Source of the DNA: Poritiphilus flavus
GTDB taxonomy: Bacteria > Bacteroidota > Bacteroidia > Flavobacteriales > Flavobacteriaceae
Length of the DNA stretch: 64,000 nt
Reading direction: 5' to 3'
Assembly (NCBI RefSeq): GCF_009901585.1
Contig: NZ_WXYO01000002.1
Location: 156,769-220,768 of the forward strand
Both the position numbers and the translations under genes were made by a program. The notes below the pieces were generated by a model. It searched no databases. It was given only the letters and a program-made list of their open reading frames with translations, and was not told the origin of the DNA. Shown piece after piece: positions 33,585-42,676 of the stretch (position 1 is the first letter of the stretch; each line of letters begins with the position of its first letter).

Positions 33585-34145
33585 TCAGCTTTCCCGCCAC
33601 TTAATGTTACAGCCAATACTGGGTTTTTGCTCCTGGCTAATGTCCTGACCGCTCAAAAGCGCGTCCAGGGCATTTCTCAGATCTGAACCACTTACCGGGA
33701 TACCGTTTCCTGGCCTGGAGTCGTCTAGCTGTCCGCGATATACCAGCCTGTGTTGAGTATCGAACAGGTAAAAGTCGGGTGTGCAGGCGGCAGCATAGGC
33801 TCTGGCCACTTCCTGGGTTTCATCGAACAAATATGGGAAAGTGTAACCCTCTTCTTTAGCGGTCTCCTTCATTAAGTGTGGTGCATCCTGCGGATAATTA
33901 ACAATGTCGTTGCTGGAAATGGCTATAAAACCAATACCTTTCTCCTGGTAGTCTTTGGCAAGGGACACCACACCGGCATTCACATGTTTGACAAACGGGC
34001 AGTGATTGCAAATAAACATTACAACCGTACCTTGTTCCCCACTGAGCTCGGAAAGGCCAAGGGATTTATCCGATACGGTATCCAGGAGTTCAAAATTGGG
34101 AGCCTGAGTCCCTAAGGGTATCATATTACTGGGTGTTCTGGCCAT
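33585..34145 (-). CDS. Thioredoxin-like (AhpC/TSA, TlpA-type) protein
   Basis: This 186-residue protein has the thioredoxin fold of the redoxin type. It has the active-site-like CNHCPFVKHV (CxxC), a helix with ISSNDIVNYPQDAPHLM, the cis-Pro region ACTPDFYLFD and the late YRGQLDDSRPGNG. There is no signal peptide, so it acts in the cytoplasm. It is first in a two-gene unit with the cupin. A redox role with peroxiredoxin nearby is inferred from context. Confidence 0.88.
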   Translation of the reverse strand: MARTPSNMIPLGTQAPNFELLDTVSDKSLGLSELSGEQGTVVMFICNHCPFVKHVNAGVVSLAKDYQEKGIGFIAISSNDIVNYPQDAPHLMKETAKEEGYTFPYLFDETQEVARAYAAACTPDFYLFDTQHRLVYRGQLDDSRPGNGIPVSGSDLRNALDALLSGQDISQEQKPSIGCNIKWRES

Positions 34146-34257
34146 TTTTTCTACTTCATTTGGTTATCCTAAAGTTAACATGAAAATTGGTACGACCCTA
34201 TATTTTAACGCAAAGCGCTAGGGTGACTGTTATCCTGCGAAATCAGATCTACTGCAC

Positions 34258-36783
34258 TTACATAATCGGACCAAAGAATATGGCATTCATCAGTAATTTG
34301 TTCGTGCCGTACCAGAAGGCCCTGAAGTTGGTGTTGTCTGTAAACAAAATAACCCTGCCTTTGCCCGATCGCACTGCTTTGAATGGTACGCTACCTTTAA
34401 TCAATTCCAGGTTTTCCTCAGATATGTAACCGCTTAAAAGCGGGTTTGAGGTATACTGAATGGGATTGTTATAGCTCTGCTTGTCCGCTTCAAGATAGAT
34501 GTTGGTGTTTCGGAAGAGCGGGAGTTTATCGTTCTTGTAACCAAAATTGATAGGGTGAGACCTGTCCAGCTTTGCCTCGAAAATGGCCCCTCCTGTAACC
34601 TGAGCTCCTTTGAAGTCAGCTTTTTCTTCAAAGGAAACATCCTTTGCCACAATACTGTCCTTTTTAAACTCAGGTTTCATCAATTCATTGTTTTTAAACC
34701 ATTTGGCAGCGCTTCGGTACCCGATAAGCGTACCACCAGACTTAACCCATGGCTTTAGCTTTTTGGCTACTGCACTGTCCAGGTTTAGGCTTCCCCAGGA
34801 ACCCGGGACAATAATATCGGTATACTTGCTGATATCCGCCGAATCGAAATAGCCCACGTCTAACTTGGTGATCTTCATGTCGTAGCGTGTATCGAACAAA
34901 TGCCACATCTCTCCGGCATCATAAGAACGTATTCCCTCGCCCACCAATACGGCTACTTTTTGCTTCTTTATCGGATCGAATTGATTGCTACCCAGATCTA
35001 TCCCCTGTGTCAGGCCCGTAGACACGCCATTTATTTGCAGATTGCATTCTGCCGCCACACCGCTGAGGAATTTGTGTAATTCGTCAGCCTGGAGCGCCTG
35101 ACCCTGCACTGGGATCATTATGGTACCATAGTCATATCTTGTACCATTCAAACTAAATGGCGACTTTGCCACCTTGGCTCTTAAACCCTTATTAAGGATC
35201 TTGTTGAGAGCCTTAGGGCTGTAGTATTCGTGCCATTCAAACAAATAGGCATACTGGCTTTTTCCGTTTACCGACCCCTCTAAAGGCTTGAGTTCAGTCA
35301 CTTCAGGTCCTGCATTTGAAAGGGAAGTAGTCTCGGTATAATCCAGGTTAAATGCCAACGGAAAGGTCCAGGCAGACACATCGTAAAACAAGCTGTCAGT
35401 AAAGGAGGTCCTTTTTTCGAAGATAGCTTTGATCAGTCTGTGGTTTTTCTGGTTCATAGGCACTACATAGCTCTTTTCTTTGACGAAGGAATTGCCGTTG
35501 AGCGATGCATCATTGGCCAACTCGTTGAATTTAATCTGATGCCTTTTAAGGATTTCGGCCAGGTGCCAGGCTTTGGCCCCGTCTTTACTATCTCCGAATA
35601 TCACGGCTTTGGTTCTGCTGCGCTGTGCCTCATCCCTCGCGGATTTGAAAAAGTCTCGTTGATAGGACAATATCTTTGTACGCATGTTCTTCGCCGCTTC
35701 TATGGTGGATAAGGCCGTGGTAAACTGATTGCGAATCGTAAATGGAAAAGTAAGTATTCCGTTTTCGCTTTCTTGTATATGACCCCTTGAACTCCCCTGT
35801 TCGAACAAAATTCCTATACCACCGTTAACATCCGGAAAAGTGGAGCCCTTACCGTAGTAATAATCGTCAAAATTCTCTTCTGTGTAATATAGTGAACCCA
35901 ATTCGTCCAGGGCTTTGGCGTGATATGTGCCGATCTCTGCCGTTAGCTCCTGGTTGATTTTAGGGGTGAGCGGGTGAACCCTTGAAGGCACTCCGGGCTG
36001 AAAGAAGAAGGTGGAATTGGTTCCCATCTCGTGGTGGTCCGTCAGTATGTTTGGCAGCCACTTATGAAAAGTCTTAATTCTTACCCGGCTTTCAGGAAGT
36101 TGTACCGGAAGCCAGTCCCTGTTCATATCAAACCAGTAGTGGTTTGTGCGCCCACCTGGCCATACTTCGTGATATTCACGCTCGTTCTTGTCCGGATTCA
36201 GTTGAATGCTCTTGTGAACATTCGCCCAATAGGCGAAACGCTGTAGGCCATCCGGGTTGAAGGAAGGATCGAGTAGTATGATCATTTTGTCCAAAAGGGA
36301 TTCTATTTCCGCACCCTGAGCGGCTGCCAGATAATAGGCATAAGCCAATGTGGCATTAGATCCGCTGGGTTCATTGCCGTGAATGGAAAAACCCTGGTAC
36401 ACCACTATGGGCATATTTTCCACATCTAAGGTGGAACCTTCCGTTTCTGTAAGCGTAAGGTGTTCTTTGCGAATTTGCTCTAGATTGTTGAGGTTCTCCG
36501 GAGTGCTGATGGTAAGCAGCAATAATGGTCTGCCTTCAAAAGTAGTACCACGTGTTTCTATTTGAATGCGATCACTTGCCGCGGCAAGAGTTTGCATGTA
36601 AAACCAAAGCTTATCATGGGTTACATGCCATTCGCCTACCTCGTGGCCAATAACATCCGCTGGTTTTGGGATTTTTTCGTTATACGTTACGTCCTGGGGG
36701 AGGTAATAGTTAAGATCTGGTACGTTTTGTGCGATCCCGGTTTGCATTATGGCGTAGAATACCAACACACACAATTGTTTCAT
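34258..36783 (-). CDS. M14 family zinc carboxypeptidase, large secreted form
   Basis: This 841-residue protein has a signal peptide (MKQLCVLVFYAIMQTGIAQ) and an N-terminal M14 domain of about 360 residues. The zinc site shows HGNEPSG (HxxE) with the later His in TDHHEMG, and the base Glu in FEQGSSRG. The C-terminal ~450 residues are beta-rich with SYDAGEMWHLFDTRYDMKIT and a GATase-like LEADK region; they look like the accessory part of large Bacteroidota M14 enzymes. It degrades peptides outside the cytoplasm. It forms a single-gene unit. Confidence 0.9.
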   Translation of the reverse strand: MKQLCVLVFYAIMQTGIAQNVPDLNYYLPQDVTYNEKIPKPADVIGHEVGEWHVTHDKLWFYMQTLAAASDRIQIETRGTTFEGRPLLLLTISTPENLNNLEQIRKEHLTLTETEGSTLDVENMPIVVYQGFSIHGNEPSGSNATLAYAYYLAAAQGAEIESLLDKMIILLDPSFNPDGLQRFAYWANVHKSIQLNPDKNEREYHEVWPGGRTNHYWFDMNRDWLPVQLPESRVRIKTFHKWLPNILTDHHEMGTNSTFFFQPGVPSRVHPLTPKINQELTAEIGTYHAKALDELGSLYYTEENFDDYYYGKGSTFPDVNGGIGILFEQGSSRGHIQESENGILTFPFTIRNQFTTALSTIEAAKNMRTKILSYQRDFFKSARDEAQRSRTKAVIFGDSKDGAKAWHLAEILKRHQIKFNELANDASLNGNSFVKEKSYVVPMNQKNHRLIKAIFEKRTSFTDSLFYDVSAWTFPLAFNLDYTETTSLSNAGPEVTELKPLEGSVNGKSQYAYLFEWHEYYSPKALNKILNKGLRAKVAKSPFSLNGTRYDYGTIMIPVQGQALQADELHKFLSGVAAECNLQINGVSTGLTQGIDLGSNQFDPIKKQKVAVLVGEGIRSYDAGEMWHLFDTRYDMKITKLDVGYFDSADISKYTDIIVPGSWGSLNLDSAVAKKLKPWVKSGGTLIGYRSAAKWFKNNELMKPEFKKDSIVAKDVSFEEKADFKGAQVTGGAIFEAKLDRSHPINFGYKNDKLPLFRNTNIYLEADKQSYNNPIQYTSNPLLSGYISEENLELIKGSVPFKAVRSGKGRVILFTDNTNFRAFWYGTNKLLMNAIFFGPIM

Positions 36784-36905
36784 AAGCCTTGTTTTAGATT
36801 TTGAATTAGTCTGCCGTTAAAGGTAACTAATAGCAAGGCATAGGACAAGTTCTTGCGGTTTAAAACCTGAAGTCAAGTAGGTGTTAAAAATACCGCATAA
36901 AAAAA

Positions 36906-36921
36906 CCCCGGAACTCCGGGG
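36906..36921 (-). terminator. Terminator of the DUF3276 gene
   Basis: A CCCCGG/CCGGGG stem with a short AACT loop, followed on the minus strand by seven T. Confidence 0.85.
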
Positions 36922-36944
36922 CTATTTACTTTTATATATGACTT

Positions 36945-37316
36945 TTAGATATCGTCAAAACTGACATCCGTAAAGCTTTCGGAAGACTTTACTTCTCCAT
37001 TACTGCTGGTATCTTCTTTTTTAAAGTCTTTTTGATGCCTTTCGGAAATCACTTCCAATCCTTTTTCATCAATGATGTAATCCATCATTTCCTCCAGGGT
37101 TTCACGGAACGATTGAAAATCCTCTTTGTAGAGGTAGATTTTGTGTTTCTTGTAGTGAAAAGAACCGTCATCATGGGTGAATTTCTTGCTTTCGGTGATC
37201 GTAAGGTAATAATCCCCTGCTTTTGTACTCCTAACGTCGAAGAAATAAGTTCTTCTTCCTGCTCTCATCACCTTTGAGAAAATCTCTTCCTGATCTATGG
37301 TATCTTTATCGCTCAT
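36945..37316 (-). CDS. DUF3276 / PUR family nucleic-acid-binding protein
   Basis: This 123-residue protein matches the bacterial PUR (DUF3276) family: a single beta-beta-beta-beta-alpha PUR repeat with FSKVMRAGRRTYFFDVRSTKAGDYYLTITESK. KIYLYKEDFQSFRETLEEMMDYI follows, then an acidic disordered tail. Members bind single-stranded DNA and RNA as dimers. It is a single gene with its own strong terminator. No regulation is visible. Confidence 0.92.
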   Translation of the reverse strand: MSDKDTIDQEEIFSKVMRAGRRTYFFDVRSTKAGDYYLTITESKKFTHDDGSFHYKKHKIYLYKEDFQSFRETLEEMMDYIIDEKGLEVISERHQKDFKKEDTSSNGEVKSSESFTDVSFDDI

Positions 37317-37392
37317 GGCCTTAGTTCTAGTTAGTATATTTTCTTAAATGCCATCAAAAATGTGAAAAAAAAGCTAATTCAGCAACATTTTT

Positions 37393-39147
37393 CTAGTTTT
37401 CTTTCTCCGATAGCTGGTTGATATAAAGGTCTTTGTAGTATCCTTCCTGCGCCACTAATTGGTTGTGTGTTCCCTGCTGCAGAATTTTACCTCCCTCTAA
37501 TACGATGATCTTATCCGCATTTTTTGCAGAGGATACCCTATGGCTTACGATAAGGGTGGTCCTGTTCTCGGAAGCCCTTTTGAGGTTGTTGAGGATCTCC
37601 TCTTCTGTTTCTGTGTCCACCGCAGAAAGACAATCATCAAAAAGATAGATCTGAGGGTCTTTTAGCAATGCCCTTGCAATGGAGACCCTTTGTTTCTGTC
37701 CTCCACTAAGGGTTATACCCCGTTCACCCAGTATGGTGTCATAACCATTTGTGAACCCTACGATATTGTCATGTACCACGGACATTCGGGCCACTTCTTC
37801 GATCTCTTCCTCTGTGGCCTCCTCTTTTCCGAATTTAATGTTATTTCGAATGGTATCTGAAAACAGAAATGCATCCTGAGGCACTGCACCTATCATGGAT
37901 CTCAGGCTTTCCAGGTTGATCTCCTTGATAGGCACATCGTCAATAAGGATAGTTCCGGAAGAGGTGTCATACAGACGGGCGATCAGCTCCAGGATCGTAG
38001 ATTTTCCTGAACCGGTTTTTCCCAGAATGGCAACAGTTTCTCCTTGTTCAACCGTAAAGGAAATACCATGAAGGGCCGTAATCTCCGTATCTTCATAAGT
38101 AAAAGTTACGTCCCTGAACTCAATTTTGCCGGAAATCTGAGTTTTCTGGGCCACTTCACTTTTGATGGACGGCTCTTCTTTAAGAAATTCGTTTATCCGC
38201 TTCTGTGAGGCCTCCGCCCTTTGTACTATGGAGGTAAGCCAACCCACGATGGCTACCGGCCAGGTAAGCATATTGACATAAAGAATAAACTCGGCAATAG
38301 TACCCACAGATTCGATCTGACCATCCAGATACTGCTTTCCACCTACATAGATCACAAAAATATTGCTGATACCTATCAGTAGTATCATCAAAGGAAAGAA
38401 CCATGCATTGACCTTGGCAAGGTCCATGCTTTTGTCCTTACCTTCCAGAGCCAGTGCTCTAACCTCAGAATTTATCTGTGGTTCAAGGGTATAAGCCTTA
38501 ATGACTGAAACCCCAGAAAAGGATTCCTGCGCAAAGGTAGAAAGGGTAGACAGGTATTCCTGCACCTTTGTACTCCTTTTGTGTATGATACGGCTGATCT
38601 GATAGATCAAAATAGACAGTACAGGAAGGGGTAATAAGGAATAAAAAGCGATGGTTGGCGCTTTTATAAACATCAGCGGGATCAGACAAACAAAAAGGGT
38701 CAATGTCTGCATACCGTACATTATCGCGGGCCCTGCATACAGCCTGACCTGGCTCACATCTTCGCTTATTCTGTTCATCAGGTCTCCCGTACGGTTCTTC
38801 TTGTAGAAATTGAGGCTAAGTAACTGATAATGGTCAAAAACCTCGTTCTTTAGATCATATTCTATATATCGAGACACGTTTATGATCGTTTGCCGCATTA
38901 GAAAGGTAAAGAAACCGGAAAGCAAGGCCGCACCTACGATGATCAGTATGTATTCTAAAAGTAGATCCCTGGCGGCAGACTCTTCGAGTTGATTACTGAC
39001 ATAATTCTCAACGACTTCAATAGAATTCTTTACGTATGAAGGCATTACCAGCTGAAATACCCTGGCGATGATAGTAATAATGATCCCCAGAAGTAGTTTT
39101 AACCAGTATTTTTTGAAGTATTTGTTGAGATGTCTGAGTTCCTTCAT
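37393..39147 (-). CDS. ABC exporter half-transporter (MsbA/MdlA-like), catalytic Glu replaced
   Basis: This 584-residue protein has six TM helices (residues about 15-310) and one nucleotide-binding domain: Walker A GKTGSGKST, Q-loop PQDAFLFSDTIRNNI, signature LSGGQKQRV, Walker B IYLFDDCLSAVD. The catalytic Glu after Walker B is Asp (DD for DE), as in MdlA-type halves of heterodimeric exporters. No partner half is adjacent. It may pair with a protein coded elsewhere or work with reduced ATPase activity. The substrate is unknown. Confidence 0.9.
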   Translation of the reverse strand: MKELRHLNKYFKKYWLKLLLGIIITIIARVFQLVMPSYVKNSIEVVENYVSNQLEESAARDLLLEYILIIVGAALLSGFFTFLMRQTIINVSRYIEYDLKNEVFDHYQLLSLNFYKKNRTGDLMNRISEDVSQVRLYAGPAIMYGMQTLTLFVCLIPLMFIKAPTIAFYSLLPLPVLSILIYQISRIIHKRSTKVQEYLSTLSTFAQESFSGVSVIKAYTLEPQINSEVRALALEGKDKSMDLAKVNAWFFPLMILLIGISNIFVIYVGGKQYLDGQIESVGTIAEFILYVNMLTWPVAIVGWLTSIVQRAEASQKRINEFLKEEPSIKSEVAQKTQISGKIEFRDVTFTYEDTEITALHGISFTVEQGETVAILGKTGSGKSTILELIARLYDTSSGTILIDDVPIKEINLESLRSMIGAVPQDAFLFSDTIRNNIKFGKEEATEEEIEEVARMSVVHDNIVGFTNGYDTILGERGITLSGGQKQRVSIARALLKDPQIYLFDDCLSAVDTETEEEILNNLKRASENRTTLIVSHRVSSAKNADKIIVLEGGKILQQGTHNQLVAQEGYYKDLYINQLSEKEN

Positions 39148-39325
39148 TCGGTTGGCAGGCTAAGGGTGTGGTTTTATTATAACGGCCCAAAGATAGCGGA
39201 TTGGTAGATATCTAAATGTTATAAAACTTATAAGATAAAGTGCGAACCAATACGGCCTGTTTTCAAAATAGATTGCTATTTTTGCTCCGTTGCTGTTTAT
39301 CAATCAAAAATAAGGTTCTTTATAC

Positions 39326-40273
39326 ATGCTAACAAGACGGCATATTAGGGTAAAAGTAATGCAATGCATATACGCCCTGACCCAATCCAAAGGTGATTCT
39401 CTTGAAAAACAGGAGAAGTTCTTGAAAGCGAGCATTGAAAACACCTACTCCTTATATCTTTTGAACCTGGCATTGTTTCGGGAACTCTTCCTGCTAGCGG
39501 AAAAGCACGTCTTGCACGCATCCAAAAAATACGTAGCAAATACCTCGGATCAATATCCCGATCAACAAAAATTTGTAAACAATCGATTGCTGTCTCAGAT
39601 CGCTAACAACGAGCGCCTGCAAAAAGAGTTGGAAAAGCGAAAATTAAAGCACTGGTATCTTCATGAGGAGTATGTAAAGATTATCTATAAGGAGGTTATT
39701 GCGAGTGAGTTTTACCGGCGCTATATGGAAAAGGAGGGAAGCGCTTATGAAGAAGACCGGGCTTTGCTCATTGAATTGTTTCGGGAGGTGATCGCCCCTA
39801 ACGAAAAGATCTATGAATATTTTGAAGATGACAAGCTCACCTGGGTAGACGATATTCCGCTAGTGAATACTTTCATTCTAAAACGCCTAAAAAAGGCGGG
39901 CCCTGGTCAACCAGAGGCCTTCTTTCTTCCGAAATTACTCAAGGATATTGACGATCTTGATTTTGCAAAAAAACTACTTTCAAAAACCCTGTTGAAAGAT
40001 GCGGAGCTCATGCAGGAAATCGAGGGCAAAACGCCGAATTGGGATAAGGACAGGATCGCGGATATCGACGCCATATTGTTGAAAATGGCCATATGTGAAT
40101 TGCTCAATTTCTCATCCATTCCTGAAAGAGTCACTATTAATGAATATCTAGAGATTGCAAAAGAGTATTCTACTCCCAAAAGCAGCATCTTTATTAACGG
40201 GATTTTAGACAAATTGGTGAAGGAATATAAAACCAAAGGAAAACTTAAAAAAAGCGGACGCGGATTGTTGTAA
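39326..40273 (+). CDS. nusB: Transcription antitermination factor NusB, long Bacteroidota form
   Basis: This 315-residue protein is twice the length of E. coli NusB, as is usual in Bacteroidota. It starts MLTRRHIRVKVMQCIYALTQ, and the NusB domain sits in the C-terminal part (IDAILLKMAICELLNFSSIPERVTINEYLEIAKEYSTPKSSIFINGILDKL). NusB with NusE starts antitermination of rRNA operons. A box TATTTTTG at 39277-39284 is a likely -7 element. The next gene's promoter lies inside its last codons. Confidence 0.93.
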   Translation: MLTRRHIRVKVMQCIYALTQSKGDSLEKQEKFLKASIENTYSLYLLNLALFRELFLLAEKHVLHASKKYVANTSDQYPDQQKFVNNRLLSQIANNERLQKELEKRKLKHWYLHEEYVKIIYKEVIASEFYRRYMEKEGSAYEEDRALLIELFREVIAPNEKIYEYFEDDKLTWVDDIPLVNTFILKRLKKAGPGQPEAFFLPKLLKDIDDLDFAKKLLSKTLLKDAELMQEIEGKTPNWDKDRIADIDAILLKMAICELLNFSSIPERVTINEYLEIAKEYSTPKSSIFINGILDKLVKEYKTKGKLKKSGRGLL

Positions 40274-40293
40274 ACAAATATTCCTTAATTTTG
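40265..40293 (+). promoter_or_regulatory. Promoter of the DUF1573-yajC pair
   Basis: TTG (40265-40267), 18-nt spacer, TAATTTTG (40286-40293). The -33 element overlaps the end of nusB. Confidence 0.65.
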
Positions 40294-40423
40294 CTCGGAA
40301 ACACAGGCCTGAAAGATAAAAATTTCAACCTTCTGCCTTTCTCAGGAAACGGACATAAAAGTGGCTAAAGCGGCCGCCAATCTTCTGAAAAGGGATAAAT
40401 TAAGTTTAAATAAAAACAAAAAA

Positions 40424-40909
40424 ATGAAAAGGACCGTAATCACTTTGAGTTTAGTTTCTGTACTAGCATTTATGTCTTGTAAGGAAAACGCTTCCAGCAA
40501 GATCAATGCTTCAAATGTGGAGGTAGCGGCGCAGCGCGATGAAGCAGCCAAAAACCTTCCTGTAATGACCTTCGATAAATCGGAACACGATTTCGGCACA
40601 ATTGAGCAGGGAACTCCGCAAGAGACTACTTTCAGTTTTACAAATACCGGTAATGCACCTCTGATTATTACAAATGCGACAAGTTCATGTGGCTGTACAG
40701 TTCCTCAATATCCTAAGAATACGCCAATTGCTCCCGGAGAAACCGGAGAACTACTGGTGAAATTCAATGGTTCCGGTCAGAATCAGGTAACCAAAACCGT
40801 AACCGTATCGGCCAATACAGAAAAAGGCTCAGAACTATTGCGCATCAAAGCTTTCGTAACTCCAAAGAATGCAGCCTCTACTGCTGCTGTTGGACCCGTA
40901 AAGCAGTAA
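40424..40909 (+). CDS. DUF1573 family lipoprotein
   Basis: I start at the ATG at 40424 (MKRTVITLSLVSVLAFMSC, lipoprotein signal with LxSC lipobox), although the frame is open from 40361. The mature ~145 residues are an immunoglobulin-like DUF1573 domain: DKSEHDFGTIEQGTPQETTF, TNTGNAPLIITNATSSCGCTVP (conserved CGC pair), and GELLVKFNGSGQ. Members are lipid-anchored periplasmic or surface proteins of unknown role. yajC follows within 20 nt, so they probably form one transcript. Confidence 0.88.
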   Translation: MKRTVITLSLVSVLAFMSCKENASSKINASNVEVAAQRDEAAKNLPVMTFDKSEHDFGTIEQGTPQETTFSFTNTGNAPLIITNATSSCGCTVPQYPKNTPIAPGETGELLVKFNGSGQNQVTKTVTVSANTEKGSELLRIKAFVTPKNAASTAAVGPVKQ

Positions 40910-40926
40910 TTTTATAAAGCACATAA

Positions 40927-41214
40927 ATGGGTGATATAGGATCATTACTTCCAATGCTGCTGATATTTGCGGTAGCGTACTTCTTTATGATACGACCGCA
41001 GATCAAGCGTCAGAAAGACGAGAAAAAATTTGCACAGGCATTGAAGAAAGGGGATAAGATTATTACAAAAAGTGGATTACACGGAAAGGTGGTGGATCTG
41101 AATGACAAGGATTTTTCCTGCATCATTGAAACCATGGCCGGAAGGCTTAAGTTCGACCGTTCTGCTATTTCCATGGAAATGAGCAAAAAGCTCAATGCAC
41201 CTAAGGAAAAATAA
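40927..41214 (+). CDS. yajC: Preprotein translocase accessory subunit YajC
   Basis: This 95-residue protein has one N-terminal TM helix (LLPMLLIFAVAYFFMIRPQIKRQK) followed by a small soluble domain (LKKGDKIITKSGLHGKVVDLNDKDF), the YajC pattern. It associates with SecDF at the Sec translocon. It is downstream of a DUF1573 gene and ends at a strong terminator. Confidence 0.95.
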   Translation: MGDIGSLLPMLLIFAVAYFFMIRPQIKRQKDEKKFAQALKKGDKIITKSGLHGKVVDLNDKDFSCIIETMAGRLKFDRSAISMEMSKKLNAPKEK

Positions 41215-41235
41215 CTCCTTCCCTCAAAAAATAAA

Positions 41236-41263
41236 ACACTGGCATATTGCCGGTGTTTTTTTT
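41236..41263 (+). terminator. Terminator after yajC
   Basis: A 9-bp stem ACACTGGCA/TGCCGGTGT with a 3-nt loop (one G-T pair), followed by seven T. Confidence 0.9.
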
Positions 41264-41287
41264 ACCCTCATGTTCGCCAAAGCCGCT

Positions 41288-41314
41288 TATTTAGTATCTT
41301 CATGCAACTAAATA
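41288..41314. promoter_or_regulatory. Inverted repeat before the Gfo/Idh gene
   Basis: Arms TATTTAG and CTAAATA are separated by 13 nt, directly ahead of the start codon. It may be an operator; no regulator is known. Confidence 0.3.
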
Positions 41315-41323
41315 TCATTTGTC

Positions 41324-42670
41324 ATGAATTCGAACAGACGCCACTTTCTAAAACAAGGCTCCCTGGCATTTTTGGGTAGCGGAGCTGCATTTTTATTCCC
41401 GTTAGAACTTCTTGCAAGCATTCGGAAATCAGTAAGTCCCAATGATAAGATAGGCGTTGGACTAATAGGCTGCAAAGGGATGGGCTTTTCAAATCTTAGC
41501 TCCATGCTAAAGATCAGTGAAATTGAACTTGTGGCGCTTTGCGATGTTGATGAGAATGTCCTGGAACAGCGCATTGCCGAACTTGAGAAGGCAGGCATTA
41601 AAAAACCCAAAAAATACAAGGACTACCGGAAACTTTTAGAAAATAAGAATATCGATGTCGTGATCATTGGGACACCGGACCATTGGCACTGCCTTCAGCT
41701 TACAGATGCCATTGACGCTGGGAAAGACGTCTATTGTGAAAAGCCTATTGCCAATTCCATTGAGGAGTGCAACCTGATGCTGAATGCCGTAAATGCCAGC
41801 GATAGAATAGTACAAATAGGACAGTGGCAAAGGAGTCAGCCTCACTTTGTGGATGCCATAAACTATGTGCATTCCGGGAAACTGGGAGAGATCCGCTTGT
41901 CTAAGGCCTGGGCCTACCAGGGTTGGATGAAACCCGTTAATCCCCAACCAGATTCACCAGCTCCGGAAGGGGTAGATTATGACATGTGGCTTGGACCTGC
42001 ACCGAAGCGGGCTTTTAATGCCAATAGATTCCATTTCAATTTCAGATGGTTCTGGGATTATGCCGGCGGATTGATGACGGATTGGGGTGTGCACCTGATA
42101 GATTATGCGCTATATGGTATGAAAGCGGGAACCCCTCGTTCCGTGATGGCCCTGGGTGGAAAATTTGCTTATCCGAATGATGCCTCTGAAACTCCTGACA
42201 CCCTTCAGACCGTTTTTGAATTTGACGGTTTTTCCATACTCTGGGAACACGCGACAGGAATTGACGGTGGCAATTATGGAAGAAATCACGGTATCGCCTT
42301 TATTGGTAACAACGGGACGCTGGTCCTGGATCGAGGTGGATGGGAAGTTATCCCGGAAAACGAATTCCAGGGTTGGGGAAAGGACGGAATACCAAAACTG
42401 GAACGGCTGCCCCTACAGCAAAATCAGGGAAGTGGCCTGGACCTGCATACGGTGAACTTTATAGAAGCCGTGAAAAGCAGGGATAGTTCGTCCCTAAATG
42501 CTCCTTTAAAAGTCGGTTATGACGCGGCCCTGGTTTCACACATGGGTAATGTGGCCTATAAAACAGGAAAGAGATTGTACTGGGATGCTGAACAGGGCCA
42601 GTTTACAGACAATGAGGCCAATGAAATAACCAAAGCGGCCTATCACAACGGATGGAAATTGCCGGGATAG
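41324..42670 (+). CDS. Gfo/Idh/MocA family oxidoreductase with Tat signal
   Basis: This 448-residue protein begins with a Tat-like signal (NRRHFLKQGSLAFLGSGAAF), so it is exported. The Rossmann domain (KIGVGLIGCKGMGFSN) carries the usual D-V-YCEKPIANS motif at the catalytic-lysine region, and the C-terminal domain has RWFWDYAGGLMTDWGVHLIDYAL. Exported Gfo/Idh proteins in Bacteroidota often act on sugars or sugar-derived substrates. It is a single-gene unit after a terminator. Confidence 0.92.
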   Translation: MNSNRRHFLKQGSLAFLGSGAAFLFPLELLASIRKSVSPNDKIGVGLIGCKGMGFSNLSSMLKISEIELVALCDVDENVLEQRIAELEKAGIKKPKKYKDYRKLLENKNIDVVIIGTPDHWHCLQLTDAIDAGKDVYCEKPIANSIEECNLMLNAVNASDRIVQIGQWQRSQPHFVDAINYVHSGKLGEIRLSKAWAYQGWMKPVNPQPDSPAPEGVDYDMWLGPAPKRAFNANRFHFNFRWFWDYAGGLMTDWGVHLIDYALYGMKAGTPRSVMALGGKFAYPNDASETPDTLQTVFEFDGFSILWEHATGIDGGNYGRNHGIAFIGNNGTLVLDRGGWEVIPENEFQGWGKDGIPKLERLPLQQNQGSGLDLHTVNFIEAVKSRDSSSLNAPLKVGYDAALVSHMGNVAYKTGKRLYWDAEQGQFTDNEANEITKAAYHNGWKLPG

Positions 42671-42676
42671 TTCAGA

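Noticed and set aside
40361-40423. Upstream start for the DUF1573 lipoprotein
   Set aside because: It would hide the lipoprotein signal; the ATG at 40424 follows an A-rich leader.
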